A stretch of 64,000 nt of DNA. Origin: Lutraria lutraria (Eukaryota > Mollusca > Bivalvia > Venerida > Mactridae). Numbering within the stretch: position 1 is the first letter of the stretch; each line of letters starts with the position of its first letter. This document shows, piece by piece, positions 57,226 through 64,000 of this stretch. The position numbers and the translations under genes were made by a program. The notes under the pieces are model-generated. The model did not search any database, had not been told where the DNA came from, and saw nothing but the letters and a program-made list of their open reading frames with translations. The stretch lies in NCBI GenBank assembly GCA_964023205.1, contig OZ026848.1, positions 30,987,912-31,051,911 on the forward strand, read 5' to 3'.

Positions 57226-60200
57226 CACTTTTTTGTTCCTACGTATCTATCTTTAACCATTCATATCACTAATAATTTCATGTTTTTTTATCATTTTTAT
57301 TGATAACATGTGCTATCCTTATCTCATAAATTATTGTTGTTGCTTACCTTTTCATTTAAACGAGCTACATTACCAAATTCAGTTTGAATCGAACATCATC
57401 ACTTTTGTGTCATGAAGAAAATCGTATGATAAATAATTGTTTCTCTACTATAAGCTTTCTCATCATATTACAATCAATTTGGGAAGTGGTCTACAGTTAT
57501 TTTTGTATTTCTATAAGATATTGAACTGATGATAAATGTTGCATCCTGGATGTTTGTGTGTTGTTTTAAACAGTGTGTAATCTTGCTTTAATTAATAAGC
57601 ATATCACGTGTTTCTAAAGCACGCATCTAATGATGGACTCGCATGATAAGAGACCAATCATCGCATTCATCTTGCCTCCCGTGGAGACAGATCTACAGAG
57701 AATGAAACATATCATACAGTACCACAATTTGGTTGGCTTCGACCATAGAGAGGAACGTATTCGTATTTAAATGTAATTCAGATTACGCTGATTTAATTTG
57801 TTTCCTTATTTCTTACCGAGACTATGTATCCGAATGCAATCTGAACAACACCACTTCATCTGAACAACACCACTTCGAAGTTAAAATCATCGAAATTTTC
57901 TACGAATTAATAATGTCTCCTGAGTTTTATGAAGTGGGTTAATATGTTATAAAATGGCAATATGTCAATCAAGGACTGATTACATATTTAAAGATTGCTT
58001 GTTGTAGTCAATGACGTAATAGTTTTCAAATCAGTTAAATCGTAAGTACACACAGCATTATTCATTAATGAATCTGTACGATGATGTCTTAGTGCTAACC
58101 TGCAATTCTATTGGAAAGTCATGTGACCCATCCCCCCCCCACCATTATGGTCTTAAAAACCATTAAGATTCGATCAGACAAATTATATATGGTGGTAACG
58201 ATGATGTTGGGGTGGAGATAACGTAGTGTTTATCTAATCCGATCTATTAGTTATCAGACATTGTGATTAGACGGGTTAACTCTGATACGTGATAATATAA
58301 CTCATTATGCATACACTTTGCTGCCTCGTCCACTTAGGATTATAGTGTTATTTCTTTATATTCATTATGGAGGTCTAGCACATTCACAAATTAGCAAACA
58401 CCTCGACGCAATAAAAAGTATCATATAATTATATACGTTAGATTGTAGTATTACAAATTTCGATATTCCCACACACCAGCTTTCTTTCTAGTTGATATTT
58501 CTAGTATGGTTGCCGAATACATTTCGTTGTGATTAAACAAGTAGTTTGTTTTACTCAATATTATTTACCGGTTCATTAAAATGTTCGTAATGATAAACGT
58601 TGAGGTAACATGAACATGGCGGACATACATGATATTAAAACACTGGGTGAATGAGTATTAAGATTTCCGACTCTGTCTCAGAATACCTTAGTTTGATATC
58701 CCTGTTTTAATAGATTACAAGGAAAAAAACTCAATGAAGAGCACGCCTAAAGATAATCATGCTTAAATTAAAAACATACCGCGATATCACATTCCAGTGA
58801 GTTTTGTTTTATAGATTGGAGATGGTAGTAAAGAAATCATTATCAGTTGGCTATTATACTGACATCGTTTTCAATTTGTAGTTGCATGATGACAGACGTA
58901 AACGGGAGACGGACGGAGTACATGCAAGGAGTATGTTTCACATACCTGTTCAGATAGAAATATTGACAATTTAAAAATATTATCACTCTTGGCAAACTTT
59001 AAAAACTGTTTGCAATAACACATTGTCCTTACTATCATTACATATGATATATAAATAGACGCGGGAAACAAATGATAGAACGATGTTTTCTAAATGTGAT
59101 ATGCCCGTCTGAGATTACAGGAATTGCACCATATTGCTGGTTTAATGTTTCGCCGGATGATATAGATTTTTAGTGCATGTTGTAATAAAGCGAATGTTCC
59201 CGTGTCAATATTGAATTACTCATAACACAGAAAAGAGGATATTGTTCTGTCTTTATGTTGATTTTGACAATTTACACCCGCCAGAACTGACACATATGAA
59301 ACCATCAAGTTAATGTAATGTTTACATATTGTCAATGTCATATATAATGAATATACCAGGACAATAAATAACGTGTGATGTAATATCAATATAATATTAC
59401 GTGTTACATAATGTCATTAAAAACATTCATAATGTGTTAAGTATAGTCAGTATATTCTTCAGCGTGTTCTTTGACATTTTAGTTAAGTCCCTTAGTCGTC
59501 CGATTTACATATATAGCTCCATATAGATGGGTCCTTATAATTTGAAAAGCGGTAAATTGGATATCTTATATTACTCATTATCAATTGACCTAACGTTATT
59601 ATCGGAATAGTACTATTTACTTCAGGCGATATGTAGACTCATATCTGATGAACATATTAGACCTTATGGTAGACATTTAATTAAGAACAAGGCAATAAAT
59701 CCAGAAATCAATCTGCATTAAATATAACACAATGCATGCAACTCATAGGTATATACTAAAAAACATATCCGGGTCCATTATAGTACATGTACTTCAATAT
59801 AGATTAATGCGAATTTCGAATAATTAAGATGTTTCTTTATTTTTTTAGTGGTTTCTAGTACAATATATGTGCATCTAAACCCCGATTATCCGAACTCGAA
59901 AACCTGCAGAGGTATTATCCCAGATAAATTTTCGATCCCGATGTTCCCCTATATATCAGTGATGCTCGTGTTTGTTATCAATAGACACCAATTCTATACA
60001 TACTGCTGTCAGTTTATAGACTCAAGTGGTTTCAATTGCAAAATTTGAATGATACATCCTGTCGGTATACAAATCTATATATTGAAGATGAATGATTCAA
60101 CATATCATAAAGTGTATTCACCGTACATGGTCAGCTCATAATTATAATTGAAACCTCTTTCACTCGCCTTCAAAACGGATGCATCGGTGATTTAATTTGC

Positions 60201-62826
60201 GTTAAAATTGAAAGTCATTCCTGACGGATGGATGTTAAAATATAGACTGTACGTGGAAAAAACACTGATGATTCAATCAATCGACAAAGTTCAATGTATT
60301 ATCAATGGAAACAGATTTAAGACAACAAATAAATTGTCAATCAAATATAGCCGTTCCGTTATGTGCTTTGTGCGAGCAGAGACAACGACGAGATTACTTC
60401 AAAGTGAACCGCATGAATTCTTCGTTTTAATAGGAAAGCAAATACTTAACATTTAAGTGTTCTGGTAATACAATACTATCAGTCTAAAAGCTCGGATAAG
60501 TCTGGATAGAATGGATCAGACTGAAGAGATTGCATTCAGGTAATTAATTCAAATACATGTATTTAAAATCAACCATCACAATAAAGAGATTATTAAGTAT
60601 TATATTTAGTAATGAAACAAATATTATTATGATCAGGCATTTATTTTTTTTTTTTATAAAACATTTAGTATAATAAAACTGCTTCAAACAGCTCAGGGAA
60701 ATTAATAAATTATTTAATGAAATTATAATGTTAATAACAAGGGTAATCAATGAACGTGGTAACTCTTTGGACAATTGTGTGTACATATAAGAATAAAGGA
60801 ACGGTATCAAATTAAATAATTCACGACAAACGATCGTATAAATATCGAAGCATCAACTGCGCAACAATGTAAAGAAAATAAAATCGACGTAAACAACTCT
60901 CCACGCATAGAATACGTACTAGGACACATTCGGTAATATTGAACATTCTTGTGCTTAAATGTAGACACTTTGAAAATCAAATTTCTAAATATTTAATATC
61001 CTGTAGACAGGTGATCGGAAGGTCTAGACACTAAGACATTGACGAAATATGTGTATCTCTTTTCGAATAGGCTCAACTCAACTATCAAAAATATGCTTCA
61101 TTAGTGCATAATCATATACATATTAAAACAGTGATATACAAATGATCCGAAAAAGTGAAAGACACAAACATTGTTTAATTGATTGTTGCATCCAAGCATA
61201 TTTATCCACTTTTGGTCAACCCATAGGCTGTGAATAGCCGTATGTGGAATGTCGGAGTTACGTGATAAGGACTAGAAACACTCAAGCAATTGTTACGTCA
61301 AGACTTATAATGTTGACGATAGACACATTGCAATATATCATACACATCAACCATTTGAGGTTAGTACGCTGACTATAAGGATATCCAAACTATCACAATA
61401 TATTTCAGGAAACTTTTGTATGGTCATTTCTCTGTCAGGATGCTTGGAGGCAAAGGAAAATTTGTTATAAACCATGCTGCATTTATTGTAGTTCATTTTC
61501 GATTCTCGGGAAAACGATCAGTATGAAATATAACATTCGGTTCTTGATTTGATTTGTTAAAAGGGTGTGTTTTTAACGTAGTTTATCACGTGATCTAATT
61601 TAATCAGTGTATCACAGCAGTTTAGACGCTCATGGTATTTTAACGTACAAAATTCGCGGTGAGTATTAAATTAGCAACGTTTACGTGCTGATATATTCTA
61701 GTCACGTTTGGCGATATTTTCCATCATTTCTAGACATACAAATGAATGTTTATGTTTTAAAAGACTCAGTGTTGATGAATCGTATTTGATATCCTAAGGA
61801 GGAATATATTTCCGTATATCGTAAACTAGCTAAGTCTGAAAGAAAATTAACTAAGACAAATAATGCGAGGACAGGAGATATTTAAATCTATCGATGTTTT
61901 TTTAACGATGTTTAGAAATAGAAAATAGAAATATGAAACATTTGATAAATGTTTACTAAGTATATTGCAAGTCTATTTAACGAAAATAACAACTTCGATA
62001 GAATCTATTATTCATAACATATGCCTCCATAAGCTCTAAAAGTCTCTACAATCGAATAAAGTTTCCTTGTAAATATATGAATTTATGATAATATTAGGAC
62101 GCGTGATTAAATATGATTAACATTGCCTGTGGGTATCCATGTGTGCGAAGTTGTGCCTGACAACATGCAAAGTGTCGTTTTACGTCATTTATGATCGTAC
62201 GGATTCATGTAACAGTTTTACCACGAGAAATGCCACGTCAGTCGTGTATCAATTCTTTAATTTTTAATAATGACGCTGGTTAGACATTATGTCAAATACT
62301 CTAGTTACGTTGATTTCCGAAGATATATTAATTTTGAATTATGTCTATATCAAAATCTCGACATTGATCATGTATCGCTAATGACATTAACGTTATATCA
62401 TGCATTTCTTTCATCAATTAACCGGATCAATACTGACAGTGTCACGTTTGAATAAATAATTATGTGAGAGAAGATATTTGACTTGCAACAACAATGATTC
62501 TATCATAGTAAGCCTCATTTCCATGCTTGACTTTGTCGGGCGCAGTTCCGATACGAACAAGATCTTGAATATTATATTATCAGTATTCTTTCATCTGATT
62601 GTTCAAAAGAAATCACCCATACTCGTCTAATGGCCTAATGTTGTTACTATCACGGACCTATCAATTATTTTAGAATCGCTGCTTTAAGCGAACGATATTT
62701 TCTGTCGTTTCAAAACGGATCGAACCATAAAACTAAAATTTGGTACTGAAATCTGACAGATTCTGAGAAATAATTTTGATGTCTTAATTAATTAGAAATA
62801 AAAATCAATTTCAATTTCAAATTTCA

Positions 62827-62945
62827 TGACGTCACGCAGAAAACTGACATTCATTGTTTGATCTCACGCAGTAAACTGACATTCGCTGCATGACGTCATG
62901 TAGAATTTCGACACTCATTGCGTGACGTCACGCAGAATATTGACT
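62827..62945. repeat. 32 bp CRE minisatellite in unit C, four units
   Basis: TGACGTCA or its decayed form stands at 62827, 62859 (TGATCTCA), 62891 and 62923, exactly 32 bp apart. Each unit runs TGACGTCACGCAG, then an AAAACTGACATTCATTG-type spacer. Confidence 0.9.
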
Positions 62946-63330
62946 GGTTCAGCAGGTTAGAGAGTGGGTACAATTTTTTTTCTATCCATAAACTAATCCA
63001 TGCAAGCTTTTAAAACGGAAATTATGTTCATTCAAAGAAAATTAAGCGCAAAAGTTCTCGTGACAAGATGATTTAAATTTCCTTGTGAAAAATTTCGTAA
63101 CCGTGCCGCTCGTAGAAATTTTATCTTGGTCATAAACCTTTAAGAAAACAATATTTTCATTACCATGAACTTGTGGTTAAATACGTACACAAAAAATGAT
63201 GTCTTATCTTACACATGAACTAATATTGGTTTTGGTAACAGCATCTGACAAAAAAATATACAATTATGGTATCGTGAAGGACACAATTTCAATATTTTTT
63301 TCTTCATGTACGACTTAATATTTTCAGGGG

Positions 63331-63800
63331 CCAACGATTCCTTAGAATATAATCCTGTGTACGTATATCTGTTACTGAATCAAATATAACCTGGTGTTTC
63401 ATTGTATTATTGATACATCCTTACAAAGTGAAATTTGAATTTCAGTCGTAATTTGGTTGAATATATTGTGGCTAAAAGCGTACACCCTAGGTCAACAGAA
63501 AGCAATTTCAGATTAAGAGTGAGGGCTAATTATAGAGCCAAAATATTCGGATGGCTAATTTTGACAATTTGTCTCACAGTTGCGAAAAGGAACTGTTATA
63601 ACCCATTTGAAAATTAAGTGCAACAAAAATTATGGAGGATATTATTTAAAAAAACGTTCAGTAATAAACACCAAAAAATAAGCAATAATGTTTTGATGTG
63701 TTTTTATTAAATGACTTTAAAAGTTTAATACTTGTTTTAAAGTTGAATTCATTTGAAGTATACACAGATCAATAGCTATTTTAATTAACTAAATAATCTT
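63331..63800. other. Right flank of the array, no gene seen
   Basis: A 60-codon frame at 63435-63617 shows no motif. AT-rich otherwise. Confidence 0.4.
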
Positions 63801-64000
63801 ATGACACAAACAATTACTGACGAGTATTTACCGTTATTTCGGTTGTTTGAACGTTTGTAATTAAATTTAAAAAATGAAAGTACCATTATATTACGACTAA
63901 CAACAATAATACATCTGTTTACTTAATATCAAGATATTTAATCTTTGTAAATAACGTAAAATATCATTTTACGTTATTTTAGCGATTTTAACCGATGCCG
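63800..64000 (-). repeat. Dispersed repeat family 3, inverted partner of 32297-32440 (cut by window end)
   Basis: Read on the minus strand from 64000: CGGCATCGGTTAAAATCGCT, then AATAACGTAAAAT, GAT, ATTTTACGTTATT and ACAAAGATTAAATATC. This matches 32297 onward with a few changes. Beyond about 80 bp the similarity fades but stays recognisable (AAACGTTCAAA, GTAAATACT). Confidence 0.75.

Larger units (their letters stand above)
56110..63330 (+). repeat. Tandem array unit C, about 7.2 kb
   Basis: Third direct copy, offset from B by about 7.2 kb. It has the uninterrupted target of the Helentron near 59600 and a longer SINE remnant at 57124-57225. From about 61.6 kb its right end is clearly more diverged from A and B than they are from each other. 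Homology stops near 63330 after ACTTAATATTTTCAGG. No gene is supported inside. Confidence 0.9.

Overview
This is a 64 kb piece of an AT-rich, intron-rich animal genome. It is most likely a bivalve mollusc or a close relative, which I infer from the repeats rather than from any marker gene. There are many tRNA-derived SINEs with tails ending around a GTTAAA-type sequence, Tc1/mariner-like and hAT-like MITEs, a CR1/L2-type LINE remnant and a Helentron-like element. There is also an immunoglobulin receptor of the kind expanded in molluscs. No rRNA gene, intact tRNA gene, CRISPR array or bacterial-style operon is visible. Nearly all of the short open frames in the window are chance frames in non-coding DNA.

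Layout. (1) 1-2637, + strand: the 3' half of a real gene, in four well-formed exons. They encode one Ig-like domain, one membrane helix and a short tail with two YxxL motifs 11 residues apart, which is ITAM-like. (2) 2.6-7.1 kb: 3' flank with a degenerate local duplication, one copy of which is split by a 327 bp MITE with 8 bp target duplications. (3) 7.1-36.7 kb: gene-poor repeat territory. It holds a LINE 3' end, at least six SINE copies or fragments, several MITEs (three with both ends readable), minisatellites, hairpins and a broken Tigger/pogo transposase. Three pairs of dispersed repeats recur here, one of them shared with the right edge of the window. Two weak coding candidates lie here: a doublecortin-like fragment near 11.7 kb and a splice-bounded open block near 29.4 kb. 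(4) 36.7-63.3 kb: three direct tandem copies (A, B, C) of a unit of about 7.2 kb with no convincing gene of its own. (5) 63.3-64 kb: unique flank, then the edge of a dispersed palindromic repeat.

The most informative structure is in unit A. A 5466 bp segment at 39861-45326 is absent from the same position in B and C, so those two copies act as empty sites. Its ends fit a Helentron: it sits between T and T, its 5' GACGGCGC is repeated inverted just inside the 3' end, and an 8 bp-stem hairpin lies 10 nt from the 3' end. It carries a promoter-like block with an ATG at a splice donor, a cysteine-protease-like fragment and a two-exon RPA1-like zinc-ribbon pseudogene. I see no Rep/helicase, so it looks non-autonomous or eroded. 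The array also carries a 32 bp minisatellite whose units centre on the cAMP-response palindrome TGACGTCA. Copy number differs between the three units.

All identifications come from reading motifs, ends and splice signals by eye. Similarity is described in words because no alignment could be run.
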